Under the pieces are notes generated by a model. It was not told the DNA's origin, made no database searches, and saw only the letters and a program-made list of their open reading frames with translations. Below, piece by piece: positions 11,166 through 23,919 of a stretch of DNA of 64,000 nucleotides. Source of the stretch: Gnetum montanum (Eukaryota > Streptophyta > Gnetopsida > Gnetales > Gnetaceae); contig MNCI01001903.1 of NCBI GenBank assembly GCA_015680685.1, positions 65,627 to 129,626 of the forward strand, read 5' to 3'. The position numbers and the translations under genes were made by a program. Position 1 is the first letter of the stretch. Every line of letters begins with the position of its first letter.

Positions 11166-12657
11166 TGAAACACCACTAATTTTGGCCTAGCACTTTCAGA
11201 CAAGAGTCAAGCTAAGTTATGTTGTTGCCCAACATGAGTACAACGTGACCAAACTTGGAGGCCTGTGAAACAGCCCCCGATGGTCCATGATTCAATAGGC
11301 AAGGTCCCCCCAGGGCCCACAAGCAAATGCACCAACTTCTAGCATCGAGAATCAAAAGTTTCAGGTTCAAAATATTTTGTTTTGACTAAGTACACTTTGG
11401 TTACTTTTTTAGACGCTGCACAGCGTAAGGATCAGCGTCACCAACATTTGGAGCCCCGAAATTGAGTTCAAATAGGCCGAAATCGAGCACAAGGACCCCC
11501 CATGACCTTCACCAAGGTCCCCAGTAGCTCCCAACCTTCAAAAAATCAAGATTTGGGCCTCAAATGTGCCATTTTGACTTGGTGACGCTGGGGTTACTTT
11601 TTCAGACGCTGCACAGTGTAAGGATCAGCGTCACCAATTCTTAGAGCCCCAAAAATGAGCCAAAATGACTTGATTTTAAGGGTGTAAGTCATCCTCAATG
11701 TCCACTATTGATAACTATGGGTCCCAGCCTTCATAAATTCCAAATTTCAGCCCAAAATTGCAAGTTTTAGAGGTCACACTGCAGGTCACACTGCAAGTCA
11801 CGCTAGATGCTAGACAAGCGAGGCGGTGTTAATCCTTCTTGATTTTCTTTTTCAAGAAATCTATAAAATGGAAAAGGGATATGAAAGCCCATGCAAAATC
11901 AGGCCAAATATTCAGCAAANTTGTATTTCTAATTTGTATTTTTTTATGGGCTTGAATGGCCCAAAAATTATAAAATACATCGAACCTGGTCAAAGAAAAC
12001 CCTAGCAAAACCCTAGCCCAACCCTATAAATACCCTATCAATTCACACAACCTAGAGGAGGCAAAAAAGGAGAAGAAGAAGAAGAAGATTGGAAGAGGCA
12101 AAGATTGGAGAGATTGGCAATTCTGAAGGAGGACAGAATTTGCAATCCTTGGGTGCTCGGCATATCCAATTGTTGGCTTCCAATTTTTTCTCACGTTCAT
12201 CCCATTTCATCATCGCATCATTGTGTCAAATCATTCCGAGGCTAGGCATTTGACTTACCATCCACACTTGTGCAACTACGCTTTGACCGGTGCATATTCC
12301 TATTTGAACAATACAATACAGTTTCATTATTGCCTCCCATTTACATTGTTTAGTTCTGTTTATGCTTTACAAATAAAACTTTGCTTATGCTTTATTCATA
12401 ATTCAGTATGCTTTATTTACATTTTGTATCATCATCTACATTCCGTTTACATGCTATTTATGATAACCCCAGCGCTAGCCGTAGCTTATGCTCGGGGAAG
12501 TCCTTGGTTGATTTGCGTGCAAACCATCCAAGGCACTCTACCTTTGTTTATTTTTCTAGCTTGCCCTTGGGCGAAGGTAGGGTTAGCTGTGGCTGCCTGA
12601 TGATCTCTCGGTGTTTGTTTACCTTCCAGCCTTACACTAATGATTTAGGACAGTACC
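11166..12657 (+). repeat. 5' LTR of E2 (1.5 kb)
   Basis: Starts TGAAACACCAC, ends GACAGTACC (the 3' copy ends GACAGTACA). TATAAATA at 12,025-12,032. Two direct repeats of a hairpin segment, GACGCTG...CAGCGTC with the TAAGGAT spacer, lie at about 11,411-11,440 and 11,605-11,634. One ambiguous base (n) is at 11,920. Confidence 0.9.
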
Positions 12658-12680
12658 GTTTTTGGCGCTAGAAGGAGGGC
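12658..12680 (+). promoter_or_regulatory. Primer binding site region of E2
   Basis: GTTTTTGGCGCTAGAAGGAG follows the LTR. The same block, with changes, follows the LTRs of D (58,824) and T (minus, 43,277 leftward). TGGCGC at the LTR edge pairs with the CCA end of a tRNA; I cannot name the tRNA with confidence. Confidence 0.75.
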
Positions 12681-12845
12681 CACTTTGTTGTTATTGGTCA
12701 AAATGTCACTACCTATTAAAAATCATCCATCTTGCCCATTTGAGTCTCTTCATCCCTATTGATCACACTAAACTTGTGTCACCCCACGCTACAATTGCTT
12801 GCGATCCAACTCCATTCGTCTACCCTAGTCCATTTACGTTTATCA

Positions 12846-15800
12846 TGGAATCTTCCCAAGTCAACCCAGTAACACTACTGATTGCTAACTTTGGGGCTAA
12901 AGCTTCAAACCCTATGACTGCTATAGAATCCATAACCGTTACTGAACACATAAATCCTCAAGGCCCTACATGTCAATCCCTCAGGCTACAAGGCAAAGGC
13001 CCTATTCACGCAACTCTTACACCCGAGCAGTATAATTTTATCTGTGTCTAAATCCAAGCCAACCTACCCATTGATTGTATAGAGAGGGAAGCTAAGCGAG
13101 AATATGAATTCATCCACAAAGGAGGACATGAGTTTATCCCTTCATCTTTTGACATAATCCCACTGTCTGAAAACCATCATAAACTCATATCCCAACTTCT
13201 TATGGCTAGAAGTCAAGCCTTACAACTACCTCCCATAGAGCTTCAAGACAAAGAAGATGACTTTGCAGCCCAATCTGAACATGGAGAATCATACCATACT
13301 GTTAGCCCCCATGCCCACACAAACCCATTATTCCATCCTTTCCTAGAAGAAACTGTGTTTCCTTCTTTGTCCAAAAACACTCAAGGACCTGTTCCCCATT
13401 CCATTCCTATCTTCTCCGTGCTCAATAACATTCACTCTGATACATCCACTTCCATAATTCCTCCACCAGTACAGTCCCAACAACTCACCCAAACCAACGT
13501 AGGGTCAATCCTCCAACCTCAAGTAATTGGAATACCGTCAGTCATACCAGCTTCCACATCCACCCATTACATACCCCAGATGCAAATTCATAGGGCACCA
13601 TTGATTACTCCTACCCAACATGTTCAAGGTATTACCTCACAACCTGTGGCTGGGCAGTGGGCTCCACCGATAGTCTCAGTTCTGAATACCATCCCACCAC
13701 AACAAATGTTAGCCCAACAACCTATCTTTTATACAAACAATGCAACAATTAAACCATTATCATCCACAATCCACTCAATCCACCAGTTTTCCTACTGCCC
13801 AAGAATGGGTAGACACACAAAAAATGATGCACTCATTGGCAGAAGAATTAAAACACCTTAAAACTTTCAACAATGAGGAAGTCAAGGTACTAGATTTCTA
13901 TCAAGATGACCCAATTGATCCCTCAGTTCCACCCTTGACCTTGCCAAAAGGAGTCTCATTACCTCAACTGACCAAGTACAATGGAGAAGGGGACCCAAAT
14001 GCCCACCTAGTAACATTTAGAACTGAAAGCCTTTTACTTCAAGCATGGTCCCATGTAATTTTGCGAGTGTTTGCAATGTCCTTAATCGGAAAAGCCTTAG
14101 ACTGGTACTGATCTTTACCTCATAGCTCCATATCTTCTTTAGAGAGTTTATTGCATCATTTTGTCACCCGTTTCAAGTACAATCTGAAACCTAAAGCCAC
14201 GTTAGATAGCTTGATTCAAGTTAAACAAGCGCCATTAGAGCCAGTGCAGAAATTTATCCAAAGGTGGAGTGTAGCCTTAAATGAAATTCACGAACCTATC
14301 CCCAAAACATATTTACTCACCATCCTTAAGTCAGCCATGAATGACTTTATTAAGTCAAAACTTCACTACCTGAAAGCCTGCACATTGAGCCAAGCATTCG
14401 TAAAAATCAAAGACATAGAAGAAGAAAACAAGTAATGACCCATCTTACTCAGCCTGTAGGAGCCAACACATGAGGAAAGATAAATCCAAAACAACGATAG
14501 CAGTAGTGGCTGAGGGAAAACAACCTGCTATCCCAAATAACTATGAAAGAACCACATCCACTCATACACCTGGAAATTCCTCAAATAGAAACAACAACAC
14601 AAGTCATGCCCGTACCTTCGAAAGGAAAGACCCTGCTCAATACACACCATTGCCCATGAAGCCTTCACAACTATTTGATCAACTTCTAAAGGCTGGGCTA
14701 ATTCAACACAAAAAAATGTCTCGTGCGGCCTCACAAAGACATGATCGCTTTTGCGAATTGGCCAAAAATCCAGCTTTAGCAATAGCTAATGAACCTCCCA
14801 TTCCAAAAGGCTTTAGGTTGGATAGGTTTTGTGAATATCACCAATGGTGTGGTCATGGGACTGATTACTGCTTTGTGCTAAAACAAGACATACAACGCAT
14901 GATAGATAGAGGTGAAGTAGTGTTCGATGAGACAAACCCGGTAAGGCCTCAAAATCAATCCATGGGGGTCTTCAAGGATCCTCTCAATACCAAAACCAAC
15001 GATGCCCCATATGTGATTAATACTGTCCATGTGGAAGATGGACAAGACGTTCCTCAAAAGACTTTTGTGATTTGCAGGCATTCAAAAAACACACCTACCC
15101 CAACATCTCCTCAAACCCCTTTTACCACACGTACGTCCCCCACACCATCAAATCCATTCATCATCCACATACCTCCTTTATTTGCCACCACAATAAACAT
15201 GCCATCTAAAAACCGACCCATTCCCTTTGTGGTTTCGGTGCCAAAACACCCTGGCACACAATCCACCTCCACTTCTCGACGACCTTTGCAAGAAGGTCTT
15301 GCTGATAGGCTAATAAGAGAGCACTTAGAAAGAGAAAAAAAAGAGCGCATGGAGAAAGAAAACCATGGACACGAATTAAGACTGCCAAAGCCTACACTGC
15401 TAAGAACCATTCCCATGAGTTTGTCTGTTAATGAGCCTAGTACAAGTCACCAAAACAAGGATGAAGTCACAAGTCATATCCCAAACCCGGCATTCTCAAC
15501 TACTAACATAAAAACCCCTCCATGAGAAATATGAATGCTAGGTTAAATGGACCAAATCTCTATGGATAAGAATGTCCCAAATGGTAAAGACCTAGCCAAT
15601 GCGTTGACCCAGGTCACATAAGCCTTAAAACAAAAGAATACTTCTTTAAGTTTGTATGATCTAGTACTGACTTCATCAGTACATCGAGAGGCTCTCATAT
15701 GGATGCTAACTTCAATTCCTGTTAGTGAGGATCTTCCTACAGATGAACCATCCATTTATGTAGTATTATCCCCACAACTTCAAAAATCAAAGACCACATC

Positions 15801-16539
15801 CTTAGAGTTCCACATTAAGGACATTAAGCTAGATGAGAAAATAGGGGAAATCACCGTAGCCCCTATGTTCATAACAATATAGGTTGATCATTTCAAAATA
15901 TGTCGAGTGCATGTCAATGATGGTGCAGCAACGAATGTAATTCCTTTTTCCATCATCGAAAAATTGGGACTCACTGAACAAGTACAACCCACAACAACTT
16001 CTTTCTTGAGATCTTTCAGTGGTTCCTGTGTGGGAGTGAAAGGCATGGTTACCTTAGATTTCATAGCTAGAGACCAATTCCCTACATCAGCTAAATTCAT
16101 AGTGGTTGATGAAATGCCAGGATTTAATATGATTTTAGGACGTCCTTGGCTAGCTCAACTTAAAGCCGTATCTTCACCAATCCATCAGGAGATACATCTA
16201 CCTTACGAGGGTGGTGAGATCATCATACATGGGGATAAAACACCATCAATCACTTCCTCATACCTTGAGGTAGGTCAAGGGTTAGAAATTGAGTTCATTT
16301 AGCCTAAACAAGAAACCATGAACATATATCAGAACGTGAACCCAACGTTGACTCACAATCCAACTAGCACTGAAGAAACACAAGAAGACATAGACATAGG
16401 AGCCATTCCTGTTGATGTTTCTTGGTTAGAACTACCCTTTGACATCACCGATGAAGGGGAAGGTGAATATAAGATCATACCCATACGCCCAACCCCACAC
16501 GTTAAGCTACAAAAGATCAAGAGGCAACTCAACAACTAG
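12846..16539 (+). pseudogene. gag-pro: E2 gag-protease
   Basis: Capsid polyprotein and protease of a Tat element. Start chosen at the ATG of MESSQVN, in line with the gag starts of D and T. Order: N-terminal domain, a long Pro/Gln/Ser/Thr-rich stretch (13,200-13,800), the retrotransposon gag domain (about 13,880-14,435; KYNGEGDPNAHL, GKALDWY, KFIQRWSVALNEI), a Cys/His knuckle (CEYHQWCGHGTDYC near 14,830), a second Pro-rich linker, and an aspartic protease with the DGA motif at about 15,910-15,945, then ILGRPWLAQL. Breaks: stop at 13,049, frame change near 13,800, stop at 14,109 (TGA), frame or stop breaks near 14,433, 15,523, 15,880 and 16,300. Confidence 0.88.
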
Positions 16540-16551
16540 AACAAATGATAT

Positions 16552-16870
16552 GAACTATCCGAAATGATGTTAAACTATGAACTGTCCAAAATGATGTTAA
16601 ATTATGAATTGTCTGAAATGATGTTAAACTACGAATTGTCCGAAATGATGTTAAACTACAAACTATCTGAAATGACGTTAAACTATGCACGTCCGCAATG
16701 ACATTAAACTAGCCACAATCAAAAATGGCCGGTTCCATTTAAAACTTCTTGAAAACGTTATTACCTTTGGCCCACCATGGCATAAAACTAGTAATCCTTT
16801 CTTTAACAATAGATGCAATAGTCCATCAAGACTTTAAACTGATGTACCAAGCCTGAAATGGCTTTAAAAT
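16552..16870 (+). repeat. Array r1 of E2, after gag-pro
   Basis: Five head-to-tail 27-bp units at 16,552-16,686 with the core GATGTTAAACTA, then looser units. Unit 1 has ATC-CGAAAT-GAT, a 3-bp stem version of the r1 hairpin. Confidence 0.85.
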
Positions 16871-17310
16871 AGAGCCAAAAAATTATAGATTTACAAACTC
16901 TCATCATCTTACATTGAATTTTTGCTTACAGGTTACAAGTTACGATTTAGATTCTTGTATGGTTGTTGCTTTTTTTTCCAAGTATTTACCTTACATCTTG
17001 CTTTACACTTTATAAATTTATGTTACATTTAGTTGCACACATATATATATACTCTAGAAAACAAAGAAAAATAATAAAAAACATAAAACTACAAAAATAC
17101 ATGGCCTGAAAAGGCCTTAAACTAGCATACAGCCCAGAATGGCATAAAACTATCACTTTTTGCATTGCTTTTCTTTCATTCATACATTCTAACTCTATGT
17201 ACGGCAGGTGTTGCTTGATGTTGTTTTCTTCCTAGTTGATTTTTGCAGGATCTCGCAAGGACGTGGCATGACCATGCATGAAGCATTACACTTTACACAA
17301 GCAAGGTAAG
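16871..17310 (+). other. Non-coding spacer of E2 with one perfect r1 hairpin
   Basis: No open frame of note. GGCCT-GAAA-AGGCC at 17,103-17,116 is followed by TTAAACTAGC; a second unit follows at 17,131. The antisense gene and pol of the other Tat elements would lie here or just after, so the deletion junction is probably between 17,160 and 17,310. Confidence 0.6.
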
Positions 17311-17885
17311 CATCAGTCCACTATGACTATAAACTAGCACAGTCCTGGATCATGATTTAAAATTGATACCACATAAAAGTCCTGGATCATGACTTAAAAC
17401 TGATACCACAGATAGTCCTGGATCATGACTTAAAACTGATACCACAGACAGTCCTGGATCATGACTTAAAACTGATACCACAGACAGTCCTGGATCATGA
17501 CTTAAAACTGATACCACATAAAAGTCTTGGATCATGACTTAAAACTGATACCATAGAATAGTCCTGGCATCATGACTTAAAAATGATACCACAGAACAGT
17601 CCTAGATCATGACTTAAAAATAATACCACAGAACAGTCCTTGATCATGACCTAAAACTTGTACCACAGAGACATGTCCGGTATGACACTAAACTACTATG
17701 TTCGTCCGCCATGACATGAAACTAGCATCCAGAGTCCACTAAGACTATAAACTAGTTTACCTCTTCATAGTCTACTATGACTATAAACTAGCAATGCATT
17801 GTCTGCCACGATGCTAAACACCGTCCAAGGGGTTATGACGTGAAACTAATCCACAATAGTCTGCTAAGACTATAAACTAGTGACA
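17311..17885 (+). repeat. Array r3 of E2
   Basis: About nine 36-bp units at 17,341-17,660 (AGTCCTGGATCATGACTTAA, then AACTGATACCACAG), followed by shorter units ending with the perfect hairpin AGTCT-GCTA-AGACT at 17,858-17,871 plus TATAAACTAG. This is the unit type seen after pol in E1 and T. Confidence 0.88.
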
Positions 17886-18476
17886 TCATTGATGACCAGG
17901 AAAAATTTGAAAAGATCTGTTGTTGCAGTTGGCTGTGCCTATTTCAAAAAGACTTGTTGCATGATTCATCTCATGGGGCCTAATGAAACTGATGCTGTTC
18001 ATGATTTTGTTTGCTTTGAAATTTGCACATGGTGACTCCATCTCCTTGTTTAAAGTGTTTAGTTGACTATTTCATCTGTGGTTTTCTTGTTTTCTTGGAG
18101 TTGTGTTTGCAGGATGACACTTTTGAGGCGTTCGTGCATAGATGCACTTCATCATGATGATAAGGTACCATGTTTTTCCTGACGCACATGACTAGGTTAA
18201 TCAATCCGTTCATAAGTACATTCCCGACTCCCAATGCATCCCCTATTTCCCCATCATGCTCCCCTTAGCCTATTCAATTACACCCCCCTGATACATTCTG
18301 CTCACCTCAAAACTCTTGATACACTGTTGCACACTGTAACTCTCTAAGCAGTTGTGACGCAAAATACAATACACAGTACATGATGCAAAATGCAAGTGCT
18401 CAAACACGAGCATGGCACAAAAAGCAAGATCTTTCAAAAATAAAGGAAAAAACAAGAAAAAAATAGGGTTTAGGGT
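17886..18476 (+). other. Remnant of the non-coding 3' region of E2
   Basis: No gene seen. It contains a TTTGCAGGATGACAC splice-acceptor-like site near 18,109, comparable to the TTGCAGG site in the 3' region of E1. It joins the LTR stub directly, with no polypurine tract, so the tract and most of U3-R were deleted. Confidence 0.55.
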
Positions 18477-18595
18477 TGCCCTTGTTTATTTTTCTAGCTT
18501 GTCCTTGGGTGAAGGAAGGGATAGCTATGGCTGCCCGATGATCTCTTGGTGTTTGTTTACCTTCCAGCCTTACACCGATGATTTAGGACAGTACA
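18477..18595 (+). repeat. 119-bp terminal stub of the E2 3' LTR
   Basis: Aligns to 12,539-12,657 with few differences (shared: TTTATTTTTCTAGCTTG, GTTTGTTTACCTTCCAGCC, GATTTAGGACAGTAC) and ends in CA next to the ATATG duplication. Confidence 0.92.
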
Positions 18596-18600
18596 ATATG

Positions 18601-21600
18601 GTACATCATTTTCATGAAATTTCTTTCGCAAGCTTACAAACTAGGTGAATTTTTAAGATTTTTGGAAGTTTTAGTTGATATGCTAGTTTGTTAATTCTTT
18701 CAGAAATTTGAAAGGGTCCATAATATCTAGGTGCTAATTTAGTATATTTTCCAAGTTTAAGAGAACTTCTAGTCGGTTTTACTCTCAATAGTACTTGATC
18801 TTCTACTTGGAATTCTTTCTTAAGTCAATGTTGATTTGCATATCCCTAATATTTATCTTAGCTAGCTTGTAAATTTTGTTTAATTCTTGTGACAATGTTT
18901 TCCATTATTTTCATTTCTTCTTCCTTCCATTCCATTCTTAAGGTTAGATCTACCCAAGTTAGTGGTGTACAACAGTTACATCCATATACTAGTTCGAATG
19001 GTGTTCGATGTACGAAACCTTGATAATTGTCATTATAGGAAAATTCTACTAGGTGAAAATAATTATCCCATGTTTTTAGTCTACTCCCAACATAGCTTCA
19101 TATCATATCATCTAATATTCTATTCACATGTTCAGTTTTCCCATTAGTCTCAAGATGGTAACTTGTGCTAAATTTCAACTAGGTTTCAAGTTCCTTGAAG
19201 AAATTTTTCCAAAATTTAGATATGAACTTGGGATCTCGGTTTGAGGTGATAGATTTTAGACGATCATGTAATTTAAATACTTCATGTATGAATTTTTGAG
19301 CTACTTCTTCTACTATGTTTGTAGATTTTAAAGCTATAAAATGTGCCATCTTTGATAGATGATCAACCACAACCAAAATTAAATCATCTTCCTTTTTTAT
19401 TATTTGCAATCCCATAATGAAATCCATGGTGACATCGTCCCATTTCTAGGTTGGGACTTCTAGAGGTTGTAATAATCCACTAGGTTTCCTCTGTCAACTT
19501 TTATTCTTTGGCATGTTGGACAATTTTTAATGTACTAGGACACATCATTCTTCATTCCAAGTTAGATATAGGATTTTCATATCATCATATAAATCTTAAT
19601 ATAACTTGGGTGTCCTGTGTATGTTACTTCATGTGCTTCACACAATAACCTTAGTCTCCAATTTCCTTCTGGTATGCACACTCTTTGTCCTTTCATCAAT
19701 AAATCATTAGAGGTAAGTTGATATTAAGGCTCAAAGGAAATATTGATTAAAATATTCTTAAAATAAGGATAATATTTTATTTGTTCCTTAATTTCTTCTT
19801 CCATAGGGGTCATTACCACACCTATCATCAAGTTTCACATTCAACTAAGGGCATCAACTATGACATTTTACTTATTGGGGATATATTTGATTTCAAAAAT
19901 CATATTCAGCTAATAATTCTACCCATCGCATTTGATGAGTATTCAAAATAGGTTGTCTTTGCAAATATTCTAAACTTTTATGATATGTTTTTAGTACAAA
20001 CCTTTTCCCATTTAGATAATGTCTCCAAACTTTCAAAGCATGAACAATTGCTAGCAATTCTAAATCATGGGTTGAGTAATTTACCTTAGCTTCTCATAAG
20101 TTATGAGATCCATAACATACCACTTTATCTTCTTGTGAAAGAATTATACTGATTCCTATTCCACAAGCATCTGTGGATACTTCAAATGGTAATTCTCCAT
20201 CCAAAATTCTCAAAATAGGTGCTATTATGAGTAGCATCTTTAATCTGAGGAAAGCTTTCCTACATTTTTCATCAAACTTAAACACATGTTTTTTCTGCAA
20301 TAGGCCAGTTAATGGATCTACCAAGGTAGAATAATCTTTAATGAAACTTCAATAAAAATTGGCTAAACCTAAGAAATATTGAACCACTGTAGCTTCTTTT
20401 AATTTAGGCTAGTCCCAAATCACACTAACTTTTGTTGGATCTACTTGAAATCCTTTCTTAGAAACTATATGGCCCAAGTATGAAACTTCTTTCTTAAAGA
20501 GTTCACATTTACTCAATTTAGCTTTTATTTGATGCTCTTTAACAATTTCCATTGTAATTTTCAAATATTTGACATCTTCTTCTCTTGCCTTAGATAAAAC
20601 AAGTATATCATCCATAAATACTATAAAAAATTGATGAAGATATTCATGAAAAATATTATTCATTAATGCCATGAATGTTGTAGGTGAATTAGTTAATCCA
20701 AATGGCATAACAACAAATTCATATAATCCATACTTGGTTCTGAAAGAAGTTTTCTTAATATCTTTCTTCTTAATTCTTATTTGGTGATCACATGATTTTA
20801 AATCAATCTTTGAAAAAAAACATGCACCCATAAGTTGATCAAACAAATCATCAATCCTAGGCAAAGAATAAGTATTTTTAATCTTCACTTTATTCAATGT
20901 GTGATAATCGATGCATAATCTTAACATAACATCTTTCTTTGTAATGAATAACACTGGTGCACCCCAAGGTGATACGCTAGGTTGAATTTTCCCTTCTTCA
21001 AATAATTGATCTAATTGTACTTTCAATTCTCTTAATTCAAAAGTGGAAAATCTATAAGGGGCTTTTGAAATATGCTATGTATCGGGATAATATAAATAAC
21101 ATGCTTAATAGTTCTTTTTGGATGTAGTTCTCTAGTTTCACCAAATATTGAATCTTTATTTTCCTTAAGTTCTTTTGGAATTTCAATACCTGAAGATCTC
21201 TAAGGTTGGATTACTTTGAAAAACAACATCATAGCATCCTTTTTGAATAATCTTTTGGCTTGCTTAATGGTTATTGCATGAATTTTTCTTGTTATTCCTA
21301 TCCCCTTTAGAACCCTAACTTTGTTAGTGGTTTAGACTTTTAAAATACGAGTTCCAAAGTGGACAGTAATATCAAATTTTTGTAGGAAAGACATTCATAA
21401 AATTGCATTAACATTTCCTAGTTAAAATTCAAAGAATTCATCAATGAAAGGCATGTTTTGCAAAGTAAAGTTAATACCTAGTATGCTTGCTCATAGTTGT
21501 TCTATCTACAAGTTCTATCTTAATAATTTTCTTGGAAGGTAAACTTAATTTTAATAAATTAATTAACTTTGGAGAAATCAAGTTATCACTAGCACCACTA

Positions 21601-21680
21601 TCAATTAAAAATTTAATGTTTTTACCTTTAATTGAACCTTAAAAAATTAGTAAATTAAATTAAAATTTACACAAACCTAA
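18601..21680 (-). pseudogene. pol: Chromovirus A protease, RT, RNase H and integrase
   Basis: Minus-strand order: protease (IDSGAS at 21,591-21,605, catalytic DSG intact), RT (21,026-20,409; [15 protein letters not shown] at about 20,607-20,618, VMPFGL), RNase H (about 20,390-20,000; FEVSTDACGIG), integrase (about 19,700-18,900; TMDFIMGL, NRDPKF, NGKTEHVN keeping D, D and E), and a C-terminal GPY/F part (APRYYGPF near 18,720). Continued by the chromodomain at 11,165-10,970 beyond E2. Many stops break the frame, especially at 20,080-19,430. It is typical of a chromovirus and unlike the Tat copies: one RNase H only. Confidence 0.9.
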
Positions 21681-21699
21681 TTTAGTTGATGTAGATATC

Positions 21700-22905
21700 T
21701 TCTTCATGGCTATGGTAGTGGTTGGATTTTTTCCTTTTTTCATGTTTGGGTTGGGTTTTTGACTTTTGGTTTTATTGGTCCTTTATACCTTTTTTTGTAA
21801 TTTTGGACAACCTTTTTTGAAATGATCTTCACCACAAACAAAAGATCCTAACCTTGATTGAGCTCTTTTGGTTGGTATTTCCTCTACCATTACCTATGAA
21901 AGGATAGCTTGTTGAAGAGTTTCTTGTCGAAGGGAGCTTGTACTTGATTTGGTTCTTCATAATCCTTAGTAATTTTGTATGCTTCACAATCCTTAGTAAT
22001 TTTGTAACTTTTTACTTGTTGAAAAGATTCTTGTCGAAGGGAGCATGTAGTCTACCAATGAACTTTGAAACTAATTCTCCCTCATCCTAATGGCTTATAT
22101 ACTAAGAAAGTTCATAAAATTCCTTGTAATAATCCTCTATAGCTCACCTTTCCAATCTTAAGGAATCAAATCTCATTTTGTGCTCTTTGAGGAAAGAATT
22201 GGGTACAAATGTTTGTTGAAAATCTCAAAAAAAAATTAAGCCAATTTGTAATCAAACCTTGAGATCTCAGTCTATTTCACCATGTTTCCAAAAGTCCTCT
22301 TAAATATAAGAAGATAACTTCTAAACATTATTGGCTTAAAAAATTCAACATATCAAAGTATTTTTTCATTGTAATAAGCCAATCCTTCGCCTTGGAACTA
22401 GATTCAAGAGAGCCATTCAAATGATCTAATTTTACTTTCCTAGCATGAACTTGTATCAATGATTCTCCAGGTGGATTAAGCTAGTTCCCATATCCCTCAC
22501 CTTCAATTTCTACTCTATTTCCTAAAGGAGGAATTTTGGTATCTTGTTGACCAATAGGTGGGGGTTGATTTCGGTGTGAATCCTTAGAGGAAAGTTGATC
22601 ATGATCTTGATCCCTAAGTGGAACATGGGTAGGATTTGAAGGCTAAGTGAGATGATCAAGTTATTGTTTGATGGAGTCTGTAATGAAATCCATCTTTCCT
22701 TGCATGTCCAACCATTTATCCTTTGAACTTTGGGACAATTTCCTAATTTCCTTAGAGATACTTTACATCTCTATCTTAAACCCTTGATTTGACTAATGAA
22801 GATCTTTTTGAACACCCCTAATCTCATTAAATTGATTTTCGAGGGCATTCATTCGGTCATTGACTTGGTCCTCCATTTCTCTCCAATTTATTCTTTAGGT
22901 TCTAG
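21700..22905 (-). pseudogene. gag: Chromovirus A gag
   Basis: The minus strand starts MSRT at 22,905, followed by MEDQVNDRMNALENQF, a coiled-coil-like region, a Pro/Gln-rich part and the capsid region (about 22,450-22,100), then a zinc knuckle SFVCGEDHFKKGC near 21,830 in which the first Cys reads Ser. Several stops are present. The adjacent sequence to the right is the 5S-like module, not the expected leader. Confidence 0.75.
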
Positions 22906-23225
22906 ACATTAGTAGGTTGAAGAAATTAGGTATCTTGGAAATCCTTTCTTCTATGGCCCCTTTTATGAATCTCAAAATAGTTAATTAGTTTTAGAAGAGG
23001 TTGCAACTATCATGGATTTCTTCTCAAGCACTGACTGCTAATTATTTTTAGGACCTTAGATAATATATTAAAAAGCTAATTTTCTATAACTTGAATGCTA
23101 AATTTGATAGTTCCATTGAGTTTGGAATGTTCAAATTTTTTGGAATCAATTATTTTTGGTTGAAAACGAACTCAAAATTCAAAAGTTATAGTCGTTTTGA
23201 ATTTACAAAAACTTGTATGTTTTTT

Positions 23226-23282
23226 GAGACTTCCTGAGAGGTCATCCATCCCAGCTCTACTTTAGGATGAGCATGCTTAATG
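23226..23282 (-). repeat. 5S-rRNA-like segment in module X (left)
   Basis: GACTTCCTGAGAGGTCATCC ... GCATGCTTAA matches the reverse complement of the 3' half of plant 5S rRNA, including the internal promoter region. The 5' part of the gene is absent, so it is a derived fragment and not a 5S gene. 5S-derived stretches are known in some plant LTR elements, notably Cassandra. Confidence 0.75.
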
Positions 23283-23919
23283 ATGAAGTTTTTATTCCTA
23301 TTGTTACCAAGGTGCCAATTTTGAATTTTTGAAAATAATTTTGTGTGTTCTTAGTTCAAATTAATGATTTGATGATGGAAATTTTAAATTTTCCATTAGC
23401 TGATGGGCATTTGAAAATTTTTGTTAGTTAATGAGAATTTTGAATTTTTCATTTGTTGATGGAGAATTTTTCCATTACGCAGTAGTAGGGATGATGGTGG
23501 TAACAATCATGATGGCATGTTGGTAGTCAAGTCTGAGGAGGCTACTACCGACATCAATGACCTATTTGGGTAACAGTGGTGTTGTGTTTCCTGCCATTGG
23601 TGGTGGTGCAAGGCTAGTGAAGATAATGTTGGGTGACATGATTGTTTTCTAGGGCCTCCCTGGGGCCTGCACGACCCATCTCAAGGTTTGCACAGCTCAT
23701 ATCAGGGTGTATGTGGCCCCTTTACTAGGCTTGCATAGCCCTTCTACTGGGCTTGCATGGTCCTTTTTAGGACCATCAGGATCCATCATTGGGTTTGCGT
23801 GGCCCCTTTCTAGGGCCCATGTGGCCTATCATTGGCTCAAGTGGTATCATGCAGGGCTTTCATGGCTTCTTTCAACATGCGTAGCTGAATAGGGCCAACA
23901 TGGCATATCCTACTAAAAG

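Larger units (their letters stand above)
11166..18595 (+). mobile_element. E2: Tat element reduced to LTR, gag-pro, arrays and an LTR stub
   Basis: Exact target-site duplication ATATG at 11,161-11,165 and 18,596-18,600. The 5' LTR is complete, but the 3' LTR is only its last 119 bp. The interior has gag-protease, r1-type units and then r3-type units, with no antisense gene and no pol. The r1-to-r3 junction lies between about 17,160 and 17,310, where the other Tat elements carry 8-10 kb. The element therefore suffered at least two deletions and cannot move on its own. Confidence 0.9.

Noticed and set aside
15111-15416. Antisense frames across gag linkers and pol (also 4,095-4,319, 14,528-14,782 and 31,251-31,544)
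   Set aside because: Shadows of the gag or pol frame on the other strand; they match no copy at protein level beyond what the sense frame explains.
17341-17660. Regular 36-bp array that could look like a CRISPR
   Set aside because: The units repeat head to tail without unique spacers, and the setting is a plant retrotransposon.
18464-18476. GGGTTTAGGGTTG as telomere repeat
   Set aside because: Under two units; no array.
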